Assembly (NCBI GenBank): GCA_014799665.1
Contig: JAAVHP010000004.1
Coordinates: 124,001 to 188,000 of the forward strand
Source of the DNA: Clostridiales bacterium
GTDB taxonomy: Bacteria; Bacillota; Clostridia; Christensenellales; Pumilibacteraceae
DNA length: 64,000 nt
Direction: 5' to 3'
In this document: piece by piece, positions 26,122-35,440 of the stretch
Position numbering within the stretch: position 1 is the first letter of the stretch
How the letters are laid out: the number at the start of each line of letters is the position of its first letter
Made by a program: the position numbers and the translations under genes
Notes under the pieces: generated by a model
Databases searched by the model: none
The model's input: the letters and a program-made list of their open reading frames with translations, nothing else
What the model was told of the DNA's origin: nothing

Positions 26122-26925
26122 ATGGGATTAAAATATGATCAATTTTATTTTGAGAATAAAATTTACGATTATTTTGAGTTTTGGAAATTGTACGATAAGT
26201 TTGGGGAACAAATTTACGAAGCGTATAATGAAAAAATATATTGTCCGCTATGTTATACGGCTCCATTAACAATAGTGCGTAGGGGGAAACGGCATTTTCG
26301 CGTTTCCAAGAATAATATGCATTTTCATGCTTCGGATTGCTCATATAGATTAGATGAAGCGTCACGGAAGGAAACGCGGGATTTTTATAAAAGCGCAAAG
26401 GCTGATGATATAAAAAGGCGCTTACAAGCATGCATGGACTATTTAACAAAAAAGAGCGTGCAAAGTCGACATGATGAATTAGGTTCAGATGGAGAGTCGG
26501 ATACTGGTCGATCATTTTTTACTATTAAAACTCAAAGCAAGAAAACAGTTCGTTTGCCACAGAAATTCTTACATCGCGGACTTTCCGAAGAAGATACGGG
26601 AATAGAAAAAATATTTTACGGAGAATGTCGATTGTATTGGATTAAAAAAGGAAAATACAATTATCTAAAAGTTTTAAACGAAGAATTAGTGGAATTGTGC
26701 AGTATTTATGTTTCAGAGAATGTTTTTTCTTATTTATCAAAAGACATTTCGGATATTAAATCAGATAAAGATAATGCAGAAAAATATTTTATTTGCTTTG
26801 TCACAGAATTGGAAGAAAAACAAAAATCCGAAAACAAGATTTATTACGATGGCGTATTACAGCATTCAAGCCATATTCTAATTAAGAAATGCGAAAATAA
26901 TACACTCCGTATACCATTCCAATAA
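26122..26925 (+). CDS. hypothetical protein with an N-terminal Cys/His cluster
   Basis: 267 residues, start after AGGAGAGAATGT. Residues about 40-75 hold a possible zinc site: CPLCYTAPLTIVRRG, then MHFHASDCSYR, giving C-x2-C ... H-x-H-x3-C. The rest is Lys/Glu-rich with a few short strands (YFICFVTELEEKQ) and no membrane segment. Codon use is A+T-rich, as in the whole island. No family recognised. It stands alone between the 41-bp repeat and a P-loop gene 250 bases downstream. Confidence 0.65.
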   Translation: MGLKYDQFYFENKIYDYFEFWKLYDKFGEQIYEAYNEKIYCPLCYTAPLTIVRRGKRHFRVSKNNMHFHASDCSYRLDEASRKETRDFYKSAKADDIKRRLQACMDYLTKKSVQSRHDELGSDGESDTGRSFFTIKTQSKKTVRLPQKFLHRGLSEEDTGIEKIFYGECRLYWIKKGKYNYLKVLNEELVELCSIYVSENVFSYLSKDISDIKSDKDNAEKYFICFVTELEEKQKSENKIYYDGVLQHSSHILIKKCENNTLRIPFQ

Positions 26926-27114
26926 TGAATCACAGTTAATCAACAGCTTTTTAAAACCCCAATAATATGTTTTGAATAGGTGTTGTCTGTTTGGCATTTT
27001 AGTTTTGTCGATCTATTAGTTCGTTGCGTGTGTACTCTTGCGCTGTGCGGCGATGCACTCGTTAAATATCAAGCACCGGACATAGAGCCACAGTCCTTTT
27101 ATTTGCTTATGCAC

Positions 27115-27143
27115 TTGAATTATATTTATTTTTATGGTATTAT
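27115..27143 (+). promoter_or_regulatory. promoter of the P-loop protein gene
   Basis: TTGAAT (27115-27120), 17 bases, TATTAT (27138-27143). About 30 bases before the ATG. Confidence 0.65.
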
Positions 27144-27173
27144 GAATTAAGATATAAATTTAGGATGTAATAA

Positions 27174-27821
27174 ATGTTTCTTAGTAATTACACCAAAGAA
27201 TATTTCAAAAATGTGTATTTTATTACAGGCTGCGCAATGGGTGGAAAAACCACGATTTCAAAAGCTATTGCGGAAAAATACGGGTTTATCAGATATGATG
27301 CCGATGCGGAATTCGATAAACATAAGAAACTATCCAATGCGTCTGAACAGCCCGCTATGAATAAGCAATTCAAAAACGCCGACGATTTTTTCTTGCGTGA
27401 TATTGCTGAATACGTTCAATGGTTGAAAGATAACACCACAGAACAATTACCGTTTATTCTTAATGATATAATCAAACTTTCACAAAGCAACAAAGTAGTT
27501 TGCGATTTGCATTTGTCCGTAAATGAAGCTAAACAAATTGCCAATAATAATCAAATCGTTTTTCTGATTAGAGAAAACAATAACGATATTATCAATGATT
27601 ATTGTCAAAGAGAAAGCCATAGCGACTTTAATGCTTTTATCAACTCCGCGACAAACCCTATTCACGCAAAACAAAACTGTAACGAAGTATTGCGCAAACT
27701 GAATACAGAGCAGTGTCACGATATAAAGACAAGTGATTTCTTTTGGATTGCAAGAAATAGTAAATCAACAGTTTCGGACACATTGAAAGCAGTAGAGAAA
27801 CATTTTGGGCTTATCATTTAG
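27174..27821 (+). CDS. P-loop kinase-like protein
   Basis: 215 residues. A Walker A motif (FITGCAMGGKTTISKAIAEKYG) sits near residue 20, followed by RYDADAEFDKH in the place where shikimate- and gluconate-kinase-like enzymes bind substrate. QIVFLIREN fits a later core strand. The overall size suits a small nucleoside/small-molecule kinase or a phosphotransferase of the AAA_33 type. No lid arginine could be named with confidence. It has its own promoter. Substrate unknown; a role in antibiotic or metabolite modification is possible but not shown. Confidence 0.65.
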   Translation: MFLSNYTKEYFKNVYFITGCAMGGKTTISKAIAEKYGFIRYDADAEFDKHKKLSNASEQPAMNKQFKNADDFFLRDIAEYVQWLKDNTTEQLPFILNDIIKLSQSNKVVCDLHLSVNEAKQIANNNQIVFLIRENNNDIINDYCQRESHSDFNAFINSATNPIHAKQNCNEVLRKLNTEQCHDIKTSDFFWIARNSKSTVSDTLKAVEKHFGLII

Positions 27822-28388
27822 CAATATTCGTTTTTCATGAACATAGTTTTTATGTGAATTTATACTTTGAGTATAATACGGTGTTTTCCATAATCGGATT
27901 GTTATTTACTAAGAAAGCAAGTATTTATTTAAGTATGTTATACATACCTATTGAGTTTAGAAAGAAGATATTTCCCGGAAGTGATTATATAGCAATCTTA
28001 AAAATCGAAATTATTTTTAGTAAATTGGAAAAATGTTTGACATTTTTCGTGTAGATGTATATAAAGTCGTTTACTTAACTCATTATTGTGTAAATGGGGT
28101 TTATTTATTGAATACTTGAATGAGCACCGATATTTACAGAAGCAGAATGGTATAAATTTTTCATCTGATGGCGATTGGGTGTTCAATATCAAGCTAGGAG
28201 ATCAGTTAATAGGGTAGACAAGGCTAGGAAAATGCCAAATGAGCGACTAAATTGCAGAAAGAGTTTCAAATGTCAAACGATACACTACACGCTATACTAT
28301 ATCATTGACTTTGTCACAAGAAATATTTATGGATTAGACATATTAAATTATATTATGCGGTAAATGCTTTATCTAAATAAAATATGTC
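27822..28388. other. intergenic stretch with a possible decayed gene
   Basis: No intact gene seen. An open frame at 28065-28217 without start or ribosome site reads NEHRYLQKQNGINFSSDGDW and ends NIKLGDQLIG, which looks like former coding sequence. A second short piece near 28290-28363 reads YYIIDFVTRNIYGLDILNYI. The pieces are in different frames, so this may be the remains of one lost gene. Confidence 0.35.
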
Positions 28389-28417
28389 TTACAATAACTA
28401 ACAATTATTTGGAGTTT
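28389..28417 (+). promoter_or_regulatory. 29-base leader shared by the NTPase and ATP-grasp genes, plus-strand copy
   Basis: Begins TTACAATAACTAACAATTAT and ends TTTGGAGTTT. It is identical, in reverse orientation, to 31884-31912. It covers a possible -10 box (TACAAT), a small dyad AATAA-N7-TTATT and the ribosome site GGAG. Each copy is the immediate upstream region of one gene of the convergent pair. Confidence 0.8.
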
Positions 28418-28420
28418 GAT

Positions 28421-30832
28421 ATGGAAGTTTTATACGATAGACTGGGTTTTAATAGTATAGCAAATACGATTTGCAACACAACGGATAAAAAACAATTTAT
28501 TATATTAGGTAAATACAAACAAGGTAAAACGACGCTGCTTAATGTAATACAAGAACAGCTTAAAATAACCTATCCACAAAAATATATTTTAAAATTATCA
28601 GTAAATCCAGATTCAATTTTAGGTGTAGCGGATTATGCGCCGTTTACGCAGTTTATTAAATATAATAAAAATATTTCACGTGAACAGACTTCGTTAGCCT
28701 CGGAAATCGTATTGAAAAACTCAAATAGATTTGCCAAAACATTCATCGAATTAATCAACATGCCGGATACATATCCGACAGTCTATAATAATACCGAGAA
28801 ATCAATATTGGATGATCTAAAAAGGATATCGTCCGGGAATGGGGTTTTTATATGTGACGATGTTGACAAATGGGACTGGATGTCGAAAGCGCTTTTAAAA
28901 AAATTAATAACAGAAGTAGATTGTAATTGGATAAGTAATAGTACTTTTATTATAGCAGCTACCAACAAGGAAGATTCATATGATTTTTTAGACATAAATG
29001 AGCGTCGTGATAGACATTATGTATTTAGGTTAACAGATTTATCGGATGCAGATGTAAAGGAATACCTAGAAAGAATAAACAGCCGCATAGATTACAAGGA
29101 GTTATATAGCATAACCGGGGGCAATTTCGGAGAAACCGTAGAGTTTGCCAAATATTTTAATCAGCCCAATAACAAAGTAATCTATAATAACATTCAGGAA
29201 TATTTACAAGACAAAATAAATACCCAAATAGCTAACGACAATAATCAAAATGGGGTTGATATTGATTATGCAACAAATCAAACTGTAGAAATGATAAATT
29301 GCTCGTCTATTGTTGGGGAACGCTTCCAACGTGCATTATTGAAAGAGTTAATAGAAGAAGAAAATTCATTTAATAATTTAGTATCCTATACGCTAAAAAG
29401 TGGAATATATGGTCAAAAAAGAACAGAATTATATTTTTCATATAATCATATTTATAGAAGACTGAATGAATATAATCAAAATTGCATACGTTACCATAAT
29501 ATGTTTTCAAAAGCGTTACAAAAGATTACACCATCTAATTTTGCTATGCGGGCAAAGGAATTATTATTAACAGATTCTCAAGATGCCGCCGCCATTTTGT
29601 ATTTTAATTATATTATAAATCGAATAAGAAAATATCGAAAATCCGTGAATATTGAATCGCAATATGTCCGATTGCTAAGCGAACAAGAATTATACCAACC
29701 TTTATTAAATATGATTAAAGCTTACGATTACTATTTTTCAGGAGATTATGATGCAGCAAGTAAAGTCCTGCCTAATCGTCAATTTATAGTAGAAATAGAC
29801 TGTCAAATAGATTACTTACGCTGTTTGATTTTAGTTAATAAAGATATTGTGTCGTCAAACTATCGCGATGCGGCTAGTATATTAAATACATGGGCACAAA
29901 ACCGTTACTTACAATCGTCGGAACCATTTATATGGATTCAGTTCGCCATTTTATACGACGAGATAATGAGTGAATTAGGTTGCGCTGCCCAATATAATGA
30001 AAAAATTCACTATACGTTTGCGACTTATTCTGCCGTAGATGTGGATTTTAGAATTGAATACTATGATTTTTTATCTAAAAACAACTACACATACGTTATA
30101 GATAATCAGTACGACCAAACTAAACAGGCGGTTGACTTCTTTGTAAATTGCGATTATATTCCCGGGAAATCACTGTGTCTTAGGGCATTAACCAATCATA
30201 TTGGCAACGCTATCGTAATGGGCAAATATACGGAAGCATCTGATTTATCAAAAATGTGTTTTGACATAATTGATAAATATAACGAAACAAGGCATTTTTT
30301 GCCGGACGTAATTAACAATTACATAATATCAATAATTTTATCGAATTCGGCACAAGTCAGCAAATCGTTATTGCTTGATTTTATAAAGTGTTTTGAAGCT
30401 CTCATTAGCAATATTTCCTCTGATGAAATTTCCAGAATATTATTAAAAATAAATTATGGGCTTGTACTTTTTTTGGCAGATAAGGATAATTGCGCCTTGA
30501 AACTGTATAAAGAATTATTTGACTTAATTAAAAACGAATCCGGTATTGATGACTATTATAGATATTTCATCATAAATAATTATATGCTTTTATCAGGATA
30601 TATTAATAAAAATTTAGATAGCGTGTCATTAGTATCACTTGAAAATCTTAACCCCTATCCAAGCAATGCTCAATTTTTTAAAAAGCACACTGAAATTGTT
30701 CAAGTACAAAAAAAATCGTTTTCGTCGAAGCAGGATTTATTTACGCAGATGGGTGACTGTATTTTAGGTAAAGCGTGGACTTTTTGGGGTAGACCGCTTC
30801 TTTTCACGGACATACAATATTGGTCTGATTGA
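28421..30832 (+). CDS. STAND-like NTPase with helical C-terminal region
   Basis: 803 residues from the ATG at 28421, with GGAG six bases upstream. An AAA/STAND-type NTPase domain opens the protein: Walker A LGKYKQGKTTLL at residues 29-40 and Walker B GVFICDDVDKWD at 141-152, followed by FIIAATNKED in sensor position. A winged-helix-like part may follow near 300-370. The last 400 residues are helical and Tyr/Asn-rich, suggesting TPR-like repeats for target sensing. The C-terminus (TFWGRPLLFTDIQYWSD) is distinctive. The gene converges with an ATP-grasp gene and their 3' ends overlap by 29 bases. STAND proteins often serve in defence or signalling; that role here is inference. Confidence 0.7.
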   Translation: MEVLYDRLGFNSIANTICNTTDKKQFIILGKYKQGKTTLLNVIQEQLKITYPQKYILKLSVNPDSILGVADYAPFTQFIKYNKNISREQTSLASEIVLKNSNRFAKTFIELINMPDTYPTVYNNTEKSILDDLKRISSGNGVFICDDVDKWDWMSKALLKKLITEVDCNWISNSTFIIAATNKEDSYDFLDINERRDRHYVFRLTDLSDADVKEYLERINSRIDYKELYSITGGNFGETVEFAKYFNQPNNKVIYNNIQEYLQDKINTQIANDNNQNGVDIDYATNQTVEMINCSSIVGERFQRALLKELIEEENSFNNLVSYTLKSGIYGQKRTELYFSYNHIYRRLNEYNQNCIRYHNMFSKALQKITPSNFAMRAKELLLTDSQDAAAILYFNYIINRIRKYRKSVNIESQYVRLLSEQELYQPLLNMIKAYDYYFSGDYDAASKVLPNRQFIVEIDCQIDYLRCLILVNKDIVSSNYRDAASILNTWAQNRYLQSSEPFIWIQFAILYDEIMSELGCAAQYNEKIHYTFATYSAVDVDFRIEYYDFLSKNNYTYVIDNQYDQTKQAVDFFVNCDYIPGKSLCLRALTNHIGNAIVMGKYTEASDLSKMCFDIIDKYNETRHFLPDVINNYIISIILSNSAQVSKSLLLDFIKCFEALISNISSDEISRILLKINYGLVLFLADKDNCALKLYKELFDLIKNESGIDDYYRYFIINNYMLLSGYINKNLDSVSLVSLENLNPYPSNAQFFKKHTEIVQVQKKSFSSKQDLFTQMGDCILGKAWTFWGRPLLFTDIQYWSD

Positions 30833-31877
30833 TCAGATAGCTTCCTAAGATTATTGCCAAAAGATCTTTCTCATTATAACCCAACGATTTAACGCTATGT
30901 AAGAAAGAACTTTCCCACCCAATAGTGGGATCGTTGTTAATATCAGTAATAAATGGATTACCGTTTTCGGTGATCCTAAAATCGATTCTAAAATGACCTT
31001 TAAGATCCAGAATATTAATTACCCTATTACATATCAAGTATAGTTTACTTGTTAATTCTGAGGCATCGTCAAAAGAGTAAACGCCATATCCGTCATCAAA
31101 AATTGTATCATAATCAAAAAAATAATCGCCGAGCAGTCTTTGACCATTTCTGCTTAAACCTACAGCCGGCAAAATAATAGTATCTGTACTATTACAAATG
31201 ACGGGAACTTCAACTTCGTATCCGCTTATAAACTGTTGTCCAATTACCGGTTCATTATAAATGGACTGTAAGGTTTGTGCTTGTTGAGTCAGTAATTCAG
31301 AATCACATTTTATTAAGGAATTACGTGACAGTCCAATACTGGCGCATTCTTCATTCAATTTAAGTAAAATCGGGAAAACATTGGGATTAACGTTCCATCC
31401 ATGATTAAAAAAGAAAGTTTTCGGTACGGGAATATTATTTTGTTCCAAAACGCAATACCAATTGTATTTATTCCCGACCTTCAAATTCGATGCGGCGTCT
31501 GAGCCGAAATGAAGCAATCCTACCGTGTCGCAAAAAGCCGGTAAAATAGCATCTTTTCCTTTTGCAATGCCTTGAGGACTTGTTTCAAAAACAGAATTGC
31601 AGTCCCAATTTTTGGAATACAATTTTTTAAAAAATAATTCGATATCACTAAAAAGCTCAACGTATATCTCGTTTTCGCGAAACAAACGAATAAGTTCATC
31701 AATATCCTTTCGTGACATGTAACTAGTTATGACAGAATTATGTTCATGCGGGAAATCTAAGCGTGTTTTGGTTTCATTTTGCACACTTGACACAAGTGCA
31801 ACTTTTAATCTAGAAGAAAATTTGTGTGTTACTTGTATGTATTTATCTAATACTTTTTTTATTTCTTCCTTTTTCAT
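30804..31877 (-). CDS. ATP-grasp ligase-like protein
   Basis: 357 residues. The ATP-grasp fold is seen in FETSPQGIAKGKDAILPAF (residues ~97-115), GNKYNWYCVLEQNNIPVPKT (ATP-grasp N-lobe), FPILLKLNEECASIGLSRNS (the ATP-binding lysine strand and glycine-containing loop) and FRIDFRITENG-NPFITDINNDPT (metal-binding D-x-R ... D-x-N, with Asp where most D-Ala-D-Ala-ligase relatives have Glu). Start at 31877 follows GGAG; a TTG five codons earlier overlaps the ribosome site and is rejected. Predicted reaction: ATP-dependent joining of a carboxylate to an amine; substrate unknown. Paired with the NTPase gene by convergent overlap and by an identical leader. Confidence 0.75.
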   Translation of the reverse strand: MKKEEIKKVLDKYIQVTHKFSSRLKVALVSSVQNETKTRLDFPHEHNSVITSYMSRKDIDELIRLFRENEIYVELFSDIELFFKKLYSKNWDCNSVFETSPQGIAKGKDAILPAFCDTVGLLHFGSDAASNLKVGNKYNWYCVLEQNNIPVPKTFFFNHGWNVNPNVFPILLKLNEECASIGLSRNSLIKCDSELLTQQAQTLQSIYNEPVIGQQFISGYEVEVPVICNSTDTIILPAVGLSRNGQRLLGDYFFDYDTIFDDGYGVYSFDDASELTSKLYLICNRVINILDLKGHFRIDFRITENGNPFITDINNDPTIGWESSFLHSVKSLGYNEKDLLAIILGSYLINQTNIVCP

Positions 31878-31883
31878 TGCGTT

Positions 31884-31912
31884 AAACTCCAAATAATTGT
31901 TAGTTATTGTAA
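31884..31912 (-). promoter_or_regulatory. 29-base shared leader, minus-strand copy
   Basis: Exact reverse-orientation copy of 28389-28417, placed directly before the ATP-grasp gene. On this strand TTGAGT and TACAAT are 16 bases apart, so the block starts at the predicted -10 and ends at the ribosome site. Confidence 0.8.
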
Positions 31913-32055
31913 TAATACCGAGTTTTAACTCAAGCGGGTCGGGGGAGGGTACAAGTTTGCAAAAATGGCGATGATTATCACATTGAGACCAATGCGGGAG
32001 TTGTTTTCATATAGATTGTTAGAATTTTTAACTAAAGAAACTATTGTCGAAATAC

Positions 32056-32084
32056 TATGAATGATGATGAAAATGTGCTATAAT
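32056..32084 (+). promoter_or_regulatory. probable promoter of the restriction-modification operon
   Basis: TATAAT at 32079-32084 with a weak TATGAA at the -35 distance of 17. The gene starts at 32120 after AAGGAG. Confidence 0.45.
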
Positions 32085-32119
32085 GATTATGTTACTTTCT
32101 GTTTAAGGAGAAAAAATCA

Positions 32120-33985
32120 ATGAATAGATTTGAGATTATTAATAAAATCGGAGACAAATATCGTATTGGAAATACGGAAACGGGCGAATTTAGTTATGTG
32201 CAGGCATTAAAATCTGTGGGCAAAGATATAAAGGACTATCAAAAAGCCACAACCGGCACGCAACATCAATTCCTTGATATTAGATTTGAAAATGAGCGGT
32301 TAGTTATCCTTGTGGAGTGCAAAAATAAATTTAGTAAATGGGATAAAAATAAAATTCAAGGACAATTGCAAGATTATGTACGATTCGAAAAAGCGTATTC
32401 GGAAAAGAAAATAGTCGCTATTCTTGCTGAAACCGATGGTGATGAAATCTGGGTTTGGTATGGACAATCTGTAATTATTGATGATGACCATAAAGCTAAT
32501 GATGAAACTATACTGAGAACGTTTGCCGAATATGAAGATTTATGTTTTGGTAAGGTAAACGACAAAATTAAAGTTGTAGATTCTATTAAAACGCTGAATG
32601 AAAAGCTTCATTCTGATGGAATAAATGAAAAACTCCGTAGTCAATTTGTGGGTACTTGCCTTCTTGCACTGAAAAATGGGCTTGTTTATAAGGGTGTGAA
32701 GGAAACTATTGATCCAAGAACAGGCAAAAAAATAGCTCCCGAGAAAGTAGTTCTCAAGAGCATTAAAGATATTTTAGAGGGACTATTAACGCGAAGCGGT
32801 AGTTTGAACAAAGCCGGCAAGCTGGCTGTTTTGAATAGTAAAGTTCTCGATGATCAAGATGTTAAAAGTTTGACATATAAAGAGCTTGAGGATATTTTGC
32901 AGTTTATCGATGATAATGTAGTACCGTACATAAATGACAAAAGTACCGCCGGACAAGACTTACTAAACTTATTCTTTACAACGTTTAATAAATATGTCGG
33001 TAAATCCGATAAAAATCAAGCGTTTACTCCGGACCACATCTGTGACTTTATGAGCAAAGCCGTAGGTGTCAATAAAAAATCCAGGGTTTTAGATCCTTGT
33101 TGCGGAAGCGGAGCTTTTCTTGTGCGTGCGATGACAGATGCTATGGATGATTGCGATACCGAAGAAGAGCGCGAAGAAGTTAAGAAAAACCAGATTTTTG
33201 GAATTGAATATGAAGAAGGCGCGTTTGGTCTTTCTTCAACTAATATGCTTATTCACGGAGACGGGAATTCCAATGTTGTGCAAGATTCAATGTTTAAGCG
33301 CGGAAAGTGGATCGAAGAAAACAATATCAATATTGTTTTGATGAATCCTCCCTATAATGCCACAAAAAAATGTTGTAATCCCGAATATACTAAAAATTGG
33401 GCTGCTAAGAAAAAAGAAGACCCTTCTAAAGGTTTGCATTTTGTAGAATGGGTTGCCCGTCACGTGCCTTCGACTTGTAAAATGGCGGTCTTATTGCCTA
33501 TGCAAGCGGCTATCGGTAACAGTGGCGATGTAAAAGAGTTCAAAAAGAAAATGTTAGATAATTACACCCTTGAAGCGGTATTTTCTTTGCCGACAGAGAT
33601 GTTTTATCCCGGAGCTGCCGCCGTGGCGTGTTGTATGATATTCGATCTTTCTCAAAAACATGAAAAGGCGAATAAAGATACGTTCTTTGGATATTATCGA
33701 GACGATAAATTTATTAAAAGAAAAGGATTGGGTCGGGTTGAGAGAACAGATCTTGAAGGTAATAGCTTATGGGTGAAAACGAAAGAATTATGGTTAGATT
33801 TATATAAAAACAGGCGAGAAGTTCCCGGGCTATCGGTAATGCATCGAGTAACTTGGACTGATGAGTGGCTTGCAGAAGCATATATGGAAACAGACTATTC
33901 TACATTAGAAGAAGCAAATTTTCAAAAGACTTTGAATGATTATTTGTCATATCTTGTAAAAACAGGAGTTGTGAAAAATGATTGA
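32120..33985 (+). CDS. BcgI-like type IIB restriction-modification protein, subunit A (nuclease + N6-adenine methylase)
   Basis: 621 residues. An N-terminal PD-(D/E)XK-type segment (TGTQHQFLDIRFENERLVIL then VECKNKF, residues 46-72) precedes a helical region and an N6-methyltransferase domain with motif I LDPCCGSGAF (about residue 324) and motif IV LMNPPYNATKK (about 407). Length and order match the A subunit of BcgI (637 residues), where one chain cuts and methylates. The specificity gene overlaps its end by 8 bases. The system would methylate adenines in a bipartite target and cut on both sides of unmodified targets. A type I HsdM is the alternative, but those lack the N-terminal nuclease and need a large HsdR, which is not present. 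Confidence 0.8.
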   Translation: MNRFEIINKIGDKYRIGNTETGEFSYVQALKSVGKDIKDYQKATTGTQHQFLDIRFENERLVILVECKNKFSKWDKNKIQGQLQDYVRFEKAYSEKKIVAILAETDGDEIWVWYGQSVIIDDDHKANDETILRTFAEYEDLCFGKVNDKIKVVDSIKTLNEKLHSDGINEKLRSQFVGTCLLALKNGLVYKGVKETIDPRTGKKIAPEKVVLKSIKDILEGLLTRSGSLNKAGKLAVLNSKVLDDQDVKSLTYKELEDILQFIDDNVVPYINDKSTAGQDLLNLFFTTFNKYVGKSDKNQAFTPDHICDFMSKAVGVNKKSRVLDPCCGSGAFLVRAMTDAMDDCDTEEEREEVKKNQIFGIEYEEGAFGLSSTNMLIHGDGNSNVVQDSMFKRGKWIEENNINIVLMNPPYNATKKCCNPEYTKNWAAKKKEDPSKGLHFVEWVARHVPSTCKMAVLLPMQAAIGNSGDVKEFKKKMLDNYTLEAVFSLPTEMFYPGAAAVACCMIFDLSQKHEKANKDTFFGYYRDDKFIKRKGLGRVERTDLEGNSLWVKTKELWLDLYKNRREVPGLSVMHRVTWTDEWLAEAYMETDYSTLEEANFQKTLNDYLSYLVKTGVVKND

Positions 33986-35039
33986 TACATCCAATTGGAA
34001 ATTTTTCGATTTAATGGGTGAATTCGGTATATTCAATATAGAATCTTGCAAGTGTTGTAATGCGGGCGAGTTACTTGAAGAAGGTGATGATATAGAGTAT
34101 ATTGGAGCCAAAAAAGAAGATAATGGCGTAATGAGTCGTGTTAAATATAATCCTGAACTTGTCACAAAAGGTAATTGCATAATATTTATTTGTGACGGAC
34201 AAGGGTCCGTCGGCTATTCGAATTATATTGATCATGACTTTATCGGTTCCACTACTTTAGCTGTCGGCTATAACAGCAACTTAAACGAAAAAACAGGTCT
34301 TTTTATTGTTACTATTCTTGATTTGGAACGTTATAGATATTCTTTTGGTAGAAAGTACAAACCAAATTTGTCTAGAACAAAAATTAAATTGCCTGCAACA
34401 CCCGATGGTTCTCCGGATTGGAAGTATATGGAGAAATATATCGAATCTCTAGAATTCAACCCTATAACTACAACTATACAAAAACAACAAAATAAACCTT
34501 TAAAAACAACTCAATGGAAAAATTTTTATCTGCACCGCATTTTTGATACGATTATGGGTAATGGTATAGATGCAGTAGCGACAACAAACGATAACCCTAA
34601 ATATAACTATATCGGGAGAAGTGCAAATAATAACGGAGTTGCCGGGTTTATCGATGAAATTGATGGAGAAACAGTTAATACGGCAGGAGCGCTTACTCTG
34701 TCTTTGGGAGGAAGCATAGGTTCATGTTTTGTACAAGACAAGCCGTTTTATACTGCACAAAATGTCGCCGTGTTACAAGAAAAAGTACCGTTATCTAAGC
34801 ATACCAAGCTTTTTATTGCAACTCTTATACGAAATGAGTGCAAGATAAAATATCAGGCTTTCGGTCGTGAATTAAATGCTCATTTTAGAAAAGACTTTAC
34901 AATAAAGTTGCCAATTAAGCAAGATGCTAATGGTATTATTATTGACGGTAAACACGAATTTTCCGATGAAGGATTTATTCCGGATTGGGAATGGATGGAT
35001 CTATATATGAAATCACTACCTTTTAGTGATAGAATTTAA
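33978..35039 (+). CDS. type IIB/type I-like specificity subunit (S/B)
   Basis: 353 residues with two similar halves. Each half begins with a W-K-F/N-F-x-L/F-x segment (NWKFFDLMGEFGIFNIE and QWKNFYLHRIFDTIMGNG), includes DIEYIGAK / YNYIGRSANNNG and ends in a KIKLPATPDGSPDWKYMEKY or TIKLPIKQDANG...DWEWMDLY helix. These are two target-recognition domains joined by conserved helices. The length compares well with BcgI B (341 residues). The ATG overlaps the end of the methylase gene, so translation is coupled. It sets the DNA target of the complex. Last gene of the island before a decayed fragment. Confidence 0.8.
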   Translation: MIDTSNWKFFDLMGEFGIFNIESCKCCNAGELLEEGDDIEYIGAKKEDNGVMSRVKYNPELVTKGNCIIFICDGQGSVGYSNYIDHDFIGSTTLAVGYNSNLNEKTGLFIVTILDLERYRYSFGRKYKPNLSRTKIKLPATPDGSPDWKYMEKYIESLEFNPITTTIQKQQNKPLKTTQWKNFYLHRIFDTIMGNGIDAVATTNDNPKYNYIGRSANNNGVAGFIDEIDGETVNTAGALTLSLGGSIGSCFVQDKPFYTAQNVAVLQEKVPLSKHTKLFIATLIRNECKIKYQAFGRELNAHFRKDFTIKLPIKQDANGIIIDGKHEFSDEGFIPDWEWMDLYMKSLPFSDRI

Positions 35040-35054
35040 TTACGTACCGAATGA

Positions 35055-35231
35055 TATAAAAAAGGCTTGCAGAATGCCTATTACGAAAATCTTTTCGCCG
35101 TGGGCTTTATAGGCGCGCCGTACATAAATTTCTTCTACGCAAAAGCTCGCGTAAACGGCGAAAAGACGAGCGTCGTTTTTGCGATCGATACTGCGAAAGA
35201 CGATGATCATCTGTCTCATATCGGTGCTTAA
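35055..35231 (+). pseudogene. fragment of a chromosomal-type gene at the right edge of the second island
   Basis: A 58-codon frame without start reads YENLFAVGFIGAPYINFFYA and ARVNGEKTSVVFAIDTAKDD and then stops. Its G+C-richer codon use resembles the chromosomal genes and not the island. It is most likely the 3' end of a gene cut off when the island inserted. The remaining 100 bases up to the next promoter show nothing. Confidence 0.5.
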
Positions 35232-35331
35232 ATGTTTGCACGGACGGTATAGAGTTCGGCTTTCGCGGAGTATGTCAAAATACGTGGCGAATCCGAATAT
35301 AATGTAGCAAACTTTGCCGAAAACAATGTGC

Positions 35332-35360
35332 TTGACTTTTTTTTCTACGGGGTATATAAT
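35332..35360 (+). promoter_or_regulatory. promoter of the giant surface protein gene
   Basis: TTGACT (35332-35337), 17 bases, TATAAT (35355-35360). Near-consensus; the transcript leader would be about 75 bases. Confidence 0.8.
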
Positions 35361-35440
35361 TAAAAAAGCAGATTGTATTTTTTGCGTTTGAATGCGAGAA
35401 GCATTTCTACATAGTCATTAGATTTATATGGGGAATAATG

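Noticed and set aside
27854..28054. 66-codon frame starting with GTG after the P-loop gene
   Set aside because: No ribosome site, low-complexity hydrophobic content, A+T-rich noncoding look.
32120..35039. Complete type I restriction system
   Set aside because: No large HsdR gene is present, and the methylase chain carries its own nuclease-like N-terminus, which fits type IIB better.
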